From: Curtobacterium sp. SGAir0471 | GTDB taxonomy: Bacteria; Actinomycetota; Actinomycetes; Actinomycetales; Microbacteriaceae | Length of the DNA stretch: 64,000 bases | Reading direction: 5' to 3' | NCBI RefSeq assembly: GCF_005490985.1 | Contig: NZ_CP027869.1 | Location: forward strand, 2,666,001 to 2,730,000 | In this document: positions 40,943 through 50,699 of the stretch, in pieces | Layout: each line of letters begins with the position of its first letter | Position numbering within the stretch: the first letter of the stretch is position 1 | Made by a program: the position numbers and the translations under genes | The notes under the pieces: model-generated | Told to the model about the DNA's origin: nothing | The model's database searches: none | What the model saw: only the letters and a program-made list of their open reading frames with translations

Positions 40943-42367
40943 TCAGCAGTCGATGTTGTCCCAGCTGTCGGGACCGGCGGACCCGGCCGCGTACTCGTCG
41001 AGCGGCGCCTTCCCGTCGCGCCACGCCTGCAGGAACGGCTCGACGACCCGCCACCCCTGCACCGCGCTGTCGCCGCGCACCGACAGCGTCGCATCGCCCT
41101 CGAGCACCCCGGCCAGGACCTCGCCGTACGCGCTGAGCCGACCCGGGTTGAAGGTCACCGACAGGGCCGTGTGGTCGATCGTGTACGGGTCGCCGGGGCC
41201 GTTCACGTTGAGCTCGAGCTGCATCTCGTCCGGGGCGATCCAGATCCGGAGCTTGTCCGGACGCTCGGCCCCGGTCAGCCCGTTCGGCACGTGCGGCGAG
41301 TCCTTGAAGGTGATGACGATCTCGCGGCGCTGCTGCTCGAGCGCCTTGCCGGAGCGGAGCGTGAACGGCACGCCTGCCCAGCGCCAGTTCGCGACCTCGA
41401 GGGTCAGCTGCGCGAGGGTCTCGGTGCCGAGCGACGGGTCGACGCCGTCCTCGTCGACGTACGACGGCAGCGACCGGTCGCCGACCGTGCCCGCCGTGTA
41501 CCGGGCGCGCTTCCCGGCCGCGACGACGTCCCCGCCCCACGGCCGCACGGCACGGAGCACGAGTTCCTTCTGCGTGCGGAGGTCGTCGGCATCGATGGAC
41601 GCGGGGGCCTCCATCGCGACGACGGCCATCACCTGGAGCAGGTGGCTCTGGATCATGTCGACCAGGGCACCGGCCTTGTCGTAGTAGCGTGCACGGCCCT
41701 CGAGCCCGAGGGTCTCGTCGTAGACGATGTCGACGCGGTCGACGTGCGCCGAGGACAGCAGCGGCTCGATGATGCGGTTCGCGAAGCGGAGCCCGAGCAG
41801 GTTGAGGACCGTGGAGCGGCCGAGGAAGTGGTCGACGCGGTGGATCCGTTCTTCGGGCAGGAACGAGTGCAGCAGGTCGTTGAGGTGCTCGGCGCTCTCG
41901 GCGTCGGTGCCGAAGGGCTTCTCGAGCGCGAGGCGCGTGCCACCGGGTAGGTCGAGGTCCTCGAGGACGGCGCAGCTCTTCTCGGTCACGGCCGGCGGCA
42001 GCGCGAAGTAGATCGCCGGGTCGTGGTCGCAGGCCGCCAGGAGCGCCTTCAGGTCGTCTGCGTCGGTGACGTCGGCCTTGCGGTACGTCGAGGCGTTCAC
42101 CACGTCGACCAGCCGCTTGCTGAGCTTCTCGCCGCCGTCCTGCGCGCCCTCGTCCTCCTCGTTCTTCGAGGCCTGCGCGTTCTCGAACGACGTCCGTACC
42201 TGCGCCTTCCAGTCCTCGTCCGAGATGTCCTCGACACCGGCCCCGACGAGCTGGACGTCCCAGTCGTCCTTGACCTCGAGCAGGGTGGCGAGACCGGGCA
42301 GCAGCAGTCGTTTGGACAGGTCGCCGCTGGCTCCGAGGATGAGCAGGCTGGTCTGGAGGCTCGACAT
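40943..42367 (-). CDS. zwf: Glucose-6-phosphate 1-dehydrogenase
   Basis: A 474-residue cytosolic enzyme oxidising glucose 6-phosphate to 6-phosphogluconolactone with NADP, the entry to the pentose phosphate pathway. Features are the coenzyme motif GASGDLSKRLLLPGL near the start, EKPFGTD, and RVDHFLGR, where the family has RIDHYLGK and the active-site His. The late segment GDPYTIDHTALSVTFN is also typical. Residues 62-80 are an unusually acidic insertion (NEEDEGAQDGGEK). It stands alone, away from tal/pgl genes, divergent to a Gfo/Idh/MocA oxidoreductase. Confidence 0.95.
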   Translation of the reverse strand: MSSLQTSLLILGASGDLSKRLLLPGLATLLEVKDDWDVQLVGAGVEDISDEDWKAQVRTSFENAQASKNEEDEGAQDGGEKLSKRLVDVVNASTYRKADVTDADDLKALLAACDHDPAIYFALPPAVTEKSCAVLEDLDLPGGTRLALEKPFGTDAESAEHLNDLLHSFLPEERIHRVDHFLGRSTVLNLLGLRFANRIIEPLLSSAHVDRVDIVYDETLGLEGRARYYDKAGALVDMIQSHLLQVMAVVAMEAPASIDADDLRTQKELVLRAVRPWGGDVVAAGKRARYTAGTVGDRSLPSYVDEDGVDPSLGTETLAQLTLEVANWRWAGVPFTLRSGKALEQQRREIVITFKDSPHVPNGLTGAERPDKLRIWIAPDEMQLELNVNGPGDPYTIDHTALSVTFNPGRLSAYGEVLAGVLEGDATLSVRGDSAVQGWRVVEPFLQAWRDGKAPLDEYAAGSAGPDSWDNIDC

Positions 42368-42448
42368 GCCCCCGACGGTACTCACGCGTCCCGGCGCGTG
42401 GCCGGGTTGCATCGGTACGGTGGGTCCAGTCCGGCGCGAGGGAGCACC

Positions 42449-43618
42449 ATGAGCAGTGGGTACGGAGGGCGGCGCATCCGCGTCGCCGTCATCGGCACCG
42501 GGATGATCGCCGGGGTGCACGCCCGGGCCGCTCGGGCAGCGGGCGCCGAGGTCGTCGGGGTGCTCGGCCGGACGCCGTCCCGTTCGGAGCAGGTCGCCGC
42601 ACAGCTCGACGTGCCCCGCGGCTACGGCTCGCTCGACGAGGTGATCGCCGACGCGCCCGACGTCGTGCACGTCTGCACGCCGAACGACCAGCACCACCCG
42701 CAGTCGATGGCGGTGATCCGCGCGGGCATCAACGTCGTGTGCGAGAAGCCGCTCGCGATCAGCGCCGCGCAGGCCGCCGAGCTGGTGGACGCCGCGGACG
42801 AGGCCGGCGTCGTCGCGACCGTGCCGTTCGTCTACCGGTACCACCCCGTCGTGCGGGAGATCCGCGCGCGGATCGCCGCCGGGGAGCTCGGACGGCTGCT
42901 CGCGGTGCACGGCCACTACCTGCAGGACTGGATGCTCGACGAGGACGCCTCGAGCTGGCGCGTCGACGCCGGCGCCGGCGGGGTGTCCCGGGCCTTCGCG
43001 GACATCGGCTCGCACTGGTGCGACCTGGTCGAGTTCGTCACCGGCGAGCCGTTCGCGTCCGTCAGCGCAGCGACCGACATCGTCTACCCGACCCGGCCGG
43101 CGGCGTCCGGCCCGTCGTTCTCCGGCTCCCCCGACCCGGACCCGGTGGCGGACGCCGGGCAGCGGGCGGAGGTCACCACGGAGGACACCGCGGTCGCGAC
43201 CTTCCGGACCGGCACCGGACGCATCGGCAACGTCGTCGTCTCGCAGGTCGCGGCCGGGCGGAAGAACCGGCTGTGGTTCGAGGTCGACGGGACGCTCGGG
43301 TCGGCGGCGTTCGACCAGGAGCAGCCCGAGTCGGCGTGGTTCGGCAACGAGCGCGGTGCGCAGATCGTGGTCAGGGACCCCTCCCTCGGGTTCCCCGACC
43401 AGCGTCGCCTCGCGGTCGTGCCGGCCGGGCACCCGCAGGGGTACCTCGACGCCTTCGCGGCGTTCGTGGCCGACACCTACGCGGCGGTCCGCGCGGAGGG
43501 CGACCGTTCGGCCTGGCCCGACGGGCTGCCCACCTTCGCCGACGGTGCCCGCGCGGCGTCCGTCATCGAGAACGTGGTCGCGAGCGCCTCCGACGGCACC
43601 TGGCGCCCGATCCCCTGA
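42449..43618 (+). CDS. Gfo/Idh/MocA-family oxidoreductase
   Basis: A 389-residue NAD(P)-dependent sugar or inositol dehydrogenase. The Rossmann start is IRVAVIGTGMIAGVHARAARAAGAEVVGV; the conserved EKPLAISAAQA and the C-terminal alpha/beta domain with DIGSHWCDLVEFVTGE are diagnostic. The ATG follows GGGAG. It is divergent to zwf across 81 bp. A sugar substrate is likely; which one is not evident. Residues about 222-245 are a Pro/Ser-rich insertion. Confidence 0.9.
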   Translation: MSSGYGGRRIRVAVIGTGMIAGVHARAARAAGAEVVGVLGRTPSRSEQVAAQLDVPRGYGSLDEVIADAPDVVHVCTPNDQHHPQSMAVIRAGINVVCEKPLAISAAQAAELVDAADEAGVVATVPFVYRYHPVVREIRARIAAGELGRLLAVHGHYLQDWMLDEDASSWRVDAGAGGVSRAFADIGSHWCDLVEFVTGEPFASVSAATDIVYPTRPAASGPSFSGSPDPDPVADAGQRAEVTTEDTAVATFRTGTGRIGNVVVSQVAAGRKNRLWFEVDGTLGSAAFDQEQPESAWFGNERGAQIVVRDPSLGFPDQRRLAVVPAGHPQGYLDAFAAFVADTYAAVRAEGDRSAWPDGLPTFADGARAASVIENVVASASDGTWRPIP

Positions 43619-43667
43619 TCCGCTCCCGACCTGAGGGCGTACAGGAAGCGGCGAGCACGGTGGGTGC

Positions 43668-45482
43668 ATGAGCACGACCGTGAGCGACTTCGTCATCGAC
43701 CGCATCAAGGCATGGGGCGTCTCGCGCGTCTTCGGCTACCCCGGGGACGGGATCGGTGCGTTCGACGGGGCCCTCGGCAAGGCGGACGGCAGCGAGCGCG
43801 AGCTCGAGTACGTCCGCCCGACGCACGAGGAGATCGCCGCGCTGATGGCGACCGCGCACGCGAAGTTCACCGGCGAGGTCGGGGTCTGCGTCGCGACGTC
43901 GAGCCCGGGTGCCTTCCACCTGCTCAACGGCCTGTACGACGCGCAGATGGACAACCAGCCAGTCGTCGCGATCATCGGCCAGCAGGGTCTCGCCTCGATC
44001 GGCAGCTTCACGCAGCAGGAGTCGAACCTCGAGCGCGTGTTCGCCGACGTCGCCTGCTACGTGGAGACCGTCGCCACCCCGGACGCCGTCGGCGTCGTCG
44101 TCGACACGGCCTTCCGCACCGCGATGCTCCGGAAGCAGCCGGCCGTCGTCGTGCTCCCCCACGACGTGCAGGCGATGGCGTACGAGGCCCCGGCCGCCGA
44201 GCACTGGGTGTCCCGGTCGAGCGACGTCGCCCCGTCGACCCGGATCGTGCCGCCGCAGGACCAGATCGCACGCTTCGCCGAGATCCTGAACGCCGGCGAG
44301 CGCGTGACCTTCCTGGTCGGTGCCGGCGCACGCGGCGCCACGGACCTGGTGCTCGAGGCCGCCGAGAAGACCGGCGCCGGCATCATCACGGCGCTCCGCG
44401 GCAAGGACGTCGTGCCCTCCGACGTGCCGTACCACACGCAGCAGGTCGGGCTCCTCGGCTCCCGCCCGAGCCTGACGCAGATCAAGGAGTGCGACACGAT
44501 CGTGCTCCTCGGCTCGAACTACCCCTACGGCGAGTACCTGCCCGCCTCCGGCCAAGCACGCGGCGTGCAGGTCGACATCAAGCCCGAGCAGATGGGCCTG
44601 CGGTACCCGACCGAGCTCAACCTGTGGGGAGACGTCGGCGCGACGCTGCAGGCGGTCATGCCGCTGCTCCGCGACAGGAAGGACACCGCGTGGCAGGACA
44701 GGCTCGCCGGCGAGATGCGCGAGTGGGAGGCGGAGATGCACCGCCAGGCCGAGGTGGCCTACGACGACGGCGTCAACCCGCGGCGCGTCATCCACGCCGT
44801 GAACGAGCGGCTCCCCGAGGGCGTCACGGTCACCTGCGACGCCGGGACCACGGCCGACTGGTACGGCCACCACATCCGGCTCCGCCGTGGCATGCACGGC
44901 GACATGTCCGGCCGGCTCGCGACGATGCTCGCGGCGATGCCCTACGCCGTCACCGCGAAGTTCGCGTTCCCGGACGCCCCGGCGGTGTGCACCATCGGCG
45001 ACGGCGCGTTCCAGATGCTCGGCATGAACGAGCTCATCACGGTCAAGAAGTACATGGCCCAGTGGCCGAACCAGCAGCTCGTCATCGTGGTCATGCACAA
45101 CGACGACCTCGGCCAGGTCTCGTGGGAGATGCGCACCGAGGACGGCAACCCGATGTGGTCCGGCTCGCAGGACGTCGAGTCGATGGACTACGCCGGGTAC
45201 GCCAGACTGCTCGGCTTCGAGGGCATCGCCGTCCGCGGTGACGACGAGGTCGAGGCAGCGGTCGAACGGGCGTTCGCGAACCCCGGCGTGACGCTCATCG
45301 ACGCGTACGTCAGCCGCAACGTGCCGCCGCTCCCCCCGCACATCACCGCCGAGTACGCGGTGAACACCGCGAAGAGCCTGCTGAAGGGCGACCCGGCGGA
45401 ACTCGGCGTGATCAAGGACTCGGCGAAGGCGATGGCCGCCGAGGCCGTCGAGCGGGTGAAGGGCGCTCTGGGGCGCGACTGA
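43668..45482 (+). CDS. PoxB-like thiamine diphosphate enzyme (pyruvate oxidase/dehydrogenase type)
   Basis: A 604-residue ThDP-dependent enzyme. The N-terminal domain has VFGYPGDGIGAFDGAL and the activating Glu in PTHEEIAALMA; the C-terminal domain has the ThDP/Mg motif GDGAFQMLGMNEL to HNDD. The order Pyr, central FAD-like and PP domains fits pyruvate oxidase or quinone-linked pyruvate dehydrogenase, making acetate or acetyl phosphate and CO2. There is no obvious membrane-binding helix at the end. It starts 49 nt after the oxidoreductase gene. Acetolactate synthase or glyoxylate carboligase are alternatives, less likely by pattern. Confidence 0.87.
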   Translation: MSTTVSDFVIDRIKAWGVSRVFGYPGDGIGAFDGALGKADGSERELEYVRPTHEEIAALMATAHAKFTGEVGVCVATSSPGAFHLLNGLYDAQMDNQPVVAIIGQQGLASIGSFTQQESNLERVFADVACYVETVATPDAVGVVVDTAFRTAMLRKQPAVVVLPHDVQAMAYEAPAAEHWVSRSSDVAPSTRIVPPQDQIARFAEILNAGERVTFLVGAGARGATDLVLEAAEKTGAGIITALRGKDVVPSDVPYHTQQVGLLGSRPSLTQIKECDTIVLLGSNYPYGEYLPASGQARGVQVDIKPEQMGLRYPTELNLWGDVGATLQAVMPLLRDRKDTAWQDRLAGEMREWEAEMHRQAEVAYDDGVNPRRVIHAVNERLPEGVTVTCDAGTTADWYGHHIRLRRGMHGDMSGRLATMLAAMPYAVTAKFAFPDAPAVCTIGDGAFQMLGMNELITVKKYMAQWPNQQLVIVVMHNDDLGQVSWEMRTEDGNPMWSGSQDVESMDYAGYARLLGFEGIAVRGDDEVEAAVERAFANPGVTLIDAYVSRNVPPLPPHITAEYAVNTAKSLLKGDPAELGVIKDSAKAMAAEAVERVKGALGRD

Positions 45483-45540
45483 CGTGTGACCGGGTCGGGA
45501 TCTGTCCCCCGAACGAGAGGAACGTCCCCCGTGGTGTGAA

Positions 45541-45557
45541 CAACACGTGACGTGTTG
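45541..45557. promoter_or_regulatory. Inverted repeat CAACACG-TGA-CGTGTTG before the nucleotidase
   Basis: Perfect 7-bp arms on a 3-nt spacer, 35 nt upstream of TAGGTT (45592-45597), which ends 8 nt before the ATG. A regulator site is likely; phosphate control is a guess. Confidence 0.45.
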
Positions 45558-45605
45558 TGGCAACACCTGGCGCGTTGCCTGTGCGGTTTCGTAGGTTCAG
45601 CGCCG

Positions 45606-47921
45606 ATGAACGCTCACACTCCCCCGCGTCGCCGGCGCCTGGCCGGGGCCTCCGCCCTGGTCGCCGCCGGCGTCCTCACCGCCCTCACCGTTCCCTCTGC
45701 CGCCCTCGCCGCCGAGGGTGACACCACGATCGACCTGTACAACGTCAACGACTTCCACGGCCGCATCGCGAAGTCGCTCAACACTCCGCCGCGGGACGGC
45801 GACGCTGCCGGCGCCGCCACCCTCGCCGGTGCACTGGAGCAGCTCCGCGGCGCCGACCCGTCGACCTCCGCCTTCGTCAGCTCCGGCGACAACATCGGTG
45901 GCTCGACCTTCGAGTCGTTCATCCAGGACGACCAGCCGACGATCGACGTCCTCAACCAGATGGACCTGTCGGTCAGCGCCATCGGCAACCACGAGCTCGA
46001 CAAGGGTCAGGACGACCTGCGCGACCGCGTGATCGGTGGCCAGGGCGAGGGCGTCCGTGCGGCGCAGTGGGACTACGTCTCCGCGAACATCCTCGACTCG
46101 GCCACGGGCAAGCCCGCGTTCCAGCCGTACTCGATCCAGGAGATCAGCGGCAAGCGCGTCGGCTTCATCGGCGCGACGGTGGACCTGATCGGCCAGGGCC
46201 TCGTCGCCCCGGACGGCATCGCCGGGCTCGAGATGGGCGACATCACGACCGAGGTGAACAAGGTCGCCACCCAGCTCACCGACGGTGACACGGCGAACGA
46301 CGAGGCCGACGTGCTCGTGCTGCTCGTGCACGACGGTGCGGAGGGCACCACGAAGCCGAGTCCGAGCGACGACTCCGACTTCGCTCGCGCGGTCTACGGC
46401 GTCACCCCGAAGGTCTCGGCGATCCTGTCCGCCCACACGCACCAGACCTACGCGTACTCGATCGTCCCGACCGGCGGCACCGTCGCCCGTCCGGTGATCC
46501 AGACCGGCTCGTACGGCTTCAACCTCGGCCACGTGCGGCTCACCGTCGCGGCCGATGGCTCCGTCACCGCCGCAGCGCCCGAGAACCTGCGCCTGGTCGA
46601 CGGGACCTACACGCCCGACCCCGCCGTCCAGGCCACCGTCGACGCCGCGGTCAAGGAGGCCGACCGTCTCGGTGCCGTCGAGCTCGGCACGATCGACCGC
46701 GACCTGAAGCGCGCCGTGCAGTCGAACGGTTCCGAGAACCGGGGCGGCGAGTCCACCCTCGGCAACTTCGTCGCCGAGGTCCAGCGCGACCAGACGCAGC
46801 GCCAGGGCTCGCAGATCGCCTTCATGAACCCGGGCGGCCTCCGGGCCGACATCGCCTCCGGTGCGGTCACCTACAAGGAGGCCGCGGTCGTCCAGCCGTT
46901 CGCGAACACGCTCGTCGTGCTCGACCTGACCGGGGACCAGATCCGCCGCGCCCTCGAGCAGCAGTGGCAGCCGTCCACCGCGAGCCGCCCGTTCCTCAAG
47001 CTCGGCGCGTCCGCGGGCTTCGCGTACACGTACGACCCGCTGGCCGCCCCCGGCGAGCGCATCACGGGCATGACGCTCGACGGCGAGCCGATCGCGGCCG
47101 ACCGCACGTACAAGGTCACCGTGAACTCGTTCCTCGCGACCGGCGGCGACAACTTCGGTGCCTTCAAGGAGGCCGCTGTCAAGCAGGACAGCGGCATGGT
47201 CGACCTCGAGGCACAGGTCCAGTACTTCCGCGAGCACCCGACCGTCGCGGTCCAGGAGGACCAGCGATCGGTCGGCGTCCGGGTCTCCGAGGCACCCGAC
47301 GGAGGCTTCGGCCCCGGTGATGCCGTCCGCATCGACCTGTCGTCCCTGACCTTCAGCAACGCGGCCGACCAGGGCGGCACCGTCTCGGTCAGCGCCGGCG
47401 GCCAGGAGCTCGCGACCGCAGAGATCGACCCGACCGTCGTGGACACCACGGACGAGCAGGGTCGTGCGACCCTCGACTTCACCGTGCCGGGCGCCCCGGC
47501 CACGGGCTCGGAGCCGACCGCCGCAGCCCGCGTCGCGGCCCTCGCTGCGCCGACCGCGACGACCGACGAGCCGCTCGTCGTCACCCTGCCGAACGGTCAG
47601 ACGATCACCCTCGCGGTGACGATCCCGGTCGAGACGGCTGCGGAGCCGGAGCCGACCGACCCCGGCGCCGGTGACCCCACCGACCCGGGCACGCCGGGTG
47701 CAGGGACGCCGGGTGCGGGAACCCCGAGCGCCGGCGCCCCCGTCGGCGGCGTCTCGGACGGCGGCCGACCGGGCGCCGCCAGCGGCGACCTGGCGTTCAC
47801 GGGTGCCGACCTGGTGGTCCCGGGGATCGCTGCCGGCGTCCTGCTGCTCGCCGGCGCCGTGGCACTCGTGCTCGCACGCCGGAAGCGCGCCGTCGAGGAG
47901 GCGCCGGTCCTGACGGACTGA
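45606..47921 (+). CDS. Sortase-anchored 5'-nucleotidase/UDP-sugar hydrolase
   Basis: A 771-residue surface enzyme that releases phosphate and nucleosides from external nucleotides. A signal peptide ends near ALAAEG (about residue 36). The metallophosphatase domain shows NVNDFHGRI (Asp49, His51), SSGDNIGG, GNHELDKG and SAHTHQ; the 5'-nucleotidase C-terminal domain follows with FMNPGGLRADI. A Pro/Gly/Thr linker leads to sortase signal LAFTG (729-733), a hydrophobic stretch and RRKR. LAXTG is the class E sortase motif of high-GC actinobacteria. It may feed purines to the catabolic genes of the window. The transcript is probably leaderless. Confidence 0.92.
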   Translation: MNAHTPPRRRRLAGASALVAAGVLTALTVPSAALAAEGDTTIDLYNVNDFHGRIAKSLNTPPRDGDAAGAATLAGALEQLRGADPSTSAFVSSGDNIGGSTFESFIQDDQPTIDVLNQMDLSVSAIGNHELDKGQDDLRDRVIGGQGEGVRAAQWDYVSANILDSATGKPAFQPYSIQEISGKRVGFIGATVDLIGQGLVAPDGIAGLEMGDITTEVNKVATQLTDGDTANDEADVLVLLVHDGAEGTTKPSPSDDSDFARAVYGVTPKVSAILSAHTHQTYAYSIVPTGGTVARPVIQTGSYGFNLGHVRLTVAADGSVTAAAPENLRLVDGTYTPDPAVQATVDAAVKEADRLGAVELGTIDRDLKRAVQSNGSENRGGESTLGNFVAEVQRDQTQRQGSQIAFMNPGGLRADIASGAVTYKEAAVVQPFANTLVVLDLTGDQIRRALEQQWQPSTASRPFLKLGASAGFAYTYDPLAAPGERITGMTLDGEPIAADRTYKVTVNSFLATGGDNFGAFKEAAVKQDSGMVDLEAQVQYFREHPTVAVQEDQRSVGVRVSEAPDGGFGPGDAVRIDLSSLTFSNAADQGGTVSVSAGGQELATAEIDPTVVDTTDEQGRATLDFTVPGAPATGSEPTAAARVAALAAPTATTDEPLVVTLPNGQTITLAVTIPVETAAEPEPTDPGAGDPTDPGTPGAGTPGAGTPSAGAPVGGVSDGGRPGAASGDLAFTGADLVVPGIAAGVLLLAGAVALVLARRKRAVEEAPVLTD

Positions 47922-47951
47922 CACCGCGCCTCCAGGCCGCACGGCGCACGA

Positions 47952-47980
47952 CGGGCCGCCCCACCTGGTGGGGCGGCCCG
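47952..47980. terminator. Strong terminator after the nucleotidase
   Basis: CGGGCCGCCCCAC (47952-47964) pairs exactly with GTGGGGCGGCCCG (47968-47980) on a 3-nt loop and is followed by TTCC. It lies 31 nt past the stop codon. Confidence 0.9.
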
Positions 47981-48007
47981 TTCCGCTCTCTGTTCCCGCG
48001 CGGACAC

Positions 48008-48160
48008 CGCTCGACACCAGACGAGCGAGGTACGCTCCCCCTTGTCGCATCGCGACGCGTCGCGCCGGGTCGTTCCCCCCAGGGGGTGGACGGTGGTTCC
48101 GTCCGCCGGACTCCGCGGCGCGGGTGCTCTCCGTCTCCAGGGAAACGACGGAGGGCACCC
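48008..48160 (+). ncRNA. Possible structured RNA (several hairpins), unassigned
   Basis: Between convergent genes lie CGCTCG-N8-CGAGCG (48008-48027), TACGCT as a possible -10 (48031-48036), the palindrome GCGACGCGTCGC (48052-48063), GGACGG-N5-CCGTCC (48088-48104) and a 14-bp stem (48122-48135 with 48147-48160). Runs of five and six C near 48037 and 48075 recall the actinobacterial 6C RNA, but I cannot fold it to that model. It may equally be only a terminator region for efeB. Confidence 0.25.
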
Positions 48161-48177
48161 ACCTCGGCCTCCAGGGC

Positions 48178-49455
48178 TCAGTGGAAGAGCTGCTCCCCGA
48201 TGTACGAGCCCTTCCGCGGCGCCGGCGGCACGGCGAAGACGCCGGACCCGATGTGCGACACGTACTCGTTCAGGCGGTCGGACGCCCCGAGCCTCCGCTG
48301 CAGCGTCGTGAAGTGCTCCGGGTCGTTCACGAACGCCGCGAAGAGCAACCCGGCGTCGAGCTGGCCGTACTGGTTCAGTCCGTCCGTGTAGTTGTACCCG
48401 CGGCGCAGGATCTTCACGCCGCCGTTGTTCTCGTGTGCGGCGAGGGCAACGTGCGAGCGCGCGTCGATCGCGGTCCCGCCCTCGGTGCCGTGCGGCGCCC
48501 GGGCATGGAAGTCCGGCGTCGTGTGCTCGGCCCCACCGGACAGGGGCCCGCCCTCGACCTTCGTCCGACCGAACACGCGCTGCTGGTCGCTGACGACGTC
48601 GGCGTCCCACGTCTCGAGGTTCATCCGGATCTTCCGGACCACCTGGTAGGTGCCACCGGCCATCCACCCGGCGTCGTCGTCGAGCCACACGAAGCGGTCG
48701 TACTCGTCGTCCGTGGTGATGTTCCGGGTACCGTCCTTGAACCCCATCAGGTTGCGGGGCGTCGACTGCGTCGGACCGGCCGAGGCGCGCCCGAACCCGA
48801 TGACGGTCCACCGCACGGTCGCGGTCCCGCGGGCCATCCGCGCCAGGTCCCGGACGGCGTGGTACGCCACCTGCGGGTCGTCGGCACAGGCCTGCAGGGA
48901 CAGGTCCCCACCGGTCAGCTGCTCGTCGAGGGCGTCACTCGGCAGGGTCGGGATCGCCGCGAGGTGCGCGGGACGCTTCGCCGCCAGACCGAACCGCTCG
49001 TCGAAGACCCCTGGGCCGAGTCCGACGGTGACGGTGAGCGACGCCGGGCCGAGGTCGAGTGCCTCGCCCGTGTCGGCACCGACGCCGTCGCCGTGCGCGG
49101 GTTCGACGCTGCCGATCGTCCGGCCGGCCTGCAGCTGTGCGATCGCGGCGGACCAGCGCGCGAGCAGGACCTGCAGCTCGGTCGCGGTCGACGCCGTCAG
49201 GTCGAACACCATGAAGACGCAGTGCCGCTGCGGCGTCGTGCGGATCCCGCCCTGCGGCTGCCGGGCGGCGGTCGCGTAGAACGGGACCGACTGCGACAGG
49301 TCGATCGACTCGTCGCCGTTCGCGGCCGCCGTGAACGGGTCGACCCCGGTCGCGACGGCCGACCCGGCGACGCCCGCGACGGCACCGACGCCCGCACCGG
49401 CGGCTGCGAGCCCGGCGCCGATGAGCCCGCGTCGGGAGAAACGGGACGCGGTCAC
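48178..49455 (-). CDS. efeB: Dye-decolourising peroxidase, iron operon (EfeB)
   Basis: A 425-residue haem peroxidase exported by the Tat path: the N-terminus has SRRGLIGAG (residues 7-15) before a hydrophobic, Ala-rich stretch. The family motif GXXDG appears as GFKDGT (238-243), and later DARSHVALA holds the haem-side Arg. In EfeUOB systems this protein oxidises ferrous iron or handles haem. Start GTG 49455 overlaps the efeO stop as GTGA. It is the third gene of the operon with the IdeR-like box at its head. Confidence 0.93.
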   Translation of the reverse strand: MTASRFSRRGLIGAGLAAAGAGVGAVAGVAGSAVATGVDPFTAAANGDESIDLSQSVPFYATAARQPQGGIRTTPQRHCVFMVFDLTASTATELQVLLARWSAAIAQLQAGRTIGSVEPAHGDGVGADTGEALDLGPASLTVTVGLGPGVFDERFGLAAKRPAHLAAIPTLPSDALDEQLTGGDLSLQACADDPQVAYHAVRDLARMARGTATVRWTVIGFGRASAGPTQSTPRNLMGFKDGTRNITTDDEYDRFVWLDDDAGWMAGGTYQVVRKIRMNLETWDADVVSDQQRVFGRTKVEGGPLSGGAEHTTPDFHARAPHGTEGGTAIDARSHVALAAHENNGGVKILRRGYNYTDGLNQYGQLDAGLLFAAFVNDPEHFTTLQRRLGASDRLNEYVSHIGSGVFAVPPAPRKGSYIGEQLFH

Positions 49456-50699
49456 GCCGTCGCGACCTTCTCGGCCAGGCGGGACAGCGGGTCCTGCAGC
49501 GCCTGGACCTGCTGCGAGATCCGGTTGGCGTCCTTCGCCTTCGCAGCGGCGTCCCACGTGGCGAAGCCGCCGAGCGAGTCCGCGTCGCGGAAGCCGTCCA
49601 TCAGCGTGTTCGTGGTGTCGAACTGCGCGGCGATCTGCTTCGTCAGCGCCGGGTCCACCTTCGTCAGACCGGGCTTGAGGTACGCGAAGGCCTGTCGGGC
49701 GCCCTCGACGTTCGCGGCGAGGTCGACGAGGTCGATGTGGCTGTACGCCTCCTCCTCCCCGGTGATCTTGTTCGACTGGACCTCCTCGAGCAGCCCCGCG
49801 GCACCGTTCGCCAGGTCCTCGGGCTTGTACTCGATCGACGGCACGCGCTTCGCCAGGAGCTCGACGTCGGCGGTGAGCGCCGCGGCCGTCTGCTTCGTCG
49901 ACGCGGTGATCGCGCCGGTCTCGAAGAGGTCCTTCTCGACGGCGTGGAAGCCGCTCCAACCGACGGCGTCGTCGAGGTTGGACGCGCGCATGTCGATCAG
50001 GTAGTCGAGGTTGCCGGCGTTGTCGGTGGCCGAGAAGCCCTTCTTGACGAAGCCGTCGACGTCGCTCTCCACGTGCTCGTAGAACGGACGGGCGGCGGCG
50101 TAGTCCTTCTTCGCCGCATCGAGGTCGCCCGCGTCGACGTCGTGCTGCAGCTGCTGCACCGCCGCGACCATGTCGGTCACCTGCCCGTCGACGTAGGTCG
50201 CGTAGCCCTTCGCACCGTCGGCCAGCAGGGTCGCCGCACTGCTGTTCGCGGTCGAGGCGGCCTTGCCCGTGACGGTGAAGTCGGTGAGCTCGCGCTCCGC
50301 ACCGGGGCAGTACACCTGGTACTTCCCCCCGCCCAGCGTGGCGGTGAACCGGACGGCGTCGAGCCCGGGGGCCAGGTTCTCCTTCTCACCCAGGATGCGC
50401 TGGTCCTGCAGGAGCTCCACCTCGGTGATGGCGGTGGACGACTCGTTGTGCACCGTGAACGTGACGGGGCCCGCGGGGACCGTCGTGGTCGACACGGCGC
50501 AGGCGTCGGAGCCGTCGTTCGTCAGGGTGATCGTGACGCGGGAGACCTTCCCGCTGCTCGACGCGTCGTCGGCGGGCGAGCCGGCCGAGCAGCCGGTCAG
50601 GGCGAGGGTGGTGACGGCGCCGAGGGCGCCGAGGACGATCAGGGGGCGGGCGACGCGGGGTCGGGCGGCCAGGGGGCGTGCGGTCCTACCGAACGGCAT
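49452..50699 (-). CDS. efeO: Iron uptake lipoprotein EfeO (cupredoxin plus imelysin)
   Basis: A 415-residue lipoprotein with lipobox ALTGC, a cupredoxin-like domain (about residues 50-140) and an M75/imelysin domain with the iron-binding HxxE motif (HAVEKDLF). It collects ferrous iron or ferric complexes outside the membrane and passes them to EfeU. It overlaps efeU by 14 nt and efeB by GTGA, so all three are coupled. Confidence 0.93.
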   Translation of the reverse strand: MPFGRTARPLAARPRVARPLIVLGALGAVTTLALTGCSAGSPADDASSSGKVSRVTITLTNDGSDACAVSTTTVPAGPVTFTVHNESSTAITEVELLQDQRILGEKENLAPGLDAVRFTATLGGGKYQVYCPGAERELTDFTVTGKAASTANSSAATLLADGAKGYATYVDGQVTDMVAAVQQLQHDVDAGDLDAAKKDYAAARPFYEHVESDVDGFVKKGFSATDNAGNLDYLIDMRASNLDDAVGWSGFHAVEKDLFETGAITASTKQTAAALTADVELLAKRVPSIEYKPEDLANGAAGLLEEVQSNKITGEEEAYSHIDLVDLAANVEGARQAFAYLKPGLTKVDPALTKQIAAQFDTTNTLMDGFRDADSLGGFATWDAAAKAKDANRISQQVQALQDPLSRLAEKVATA

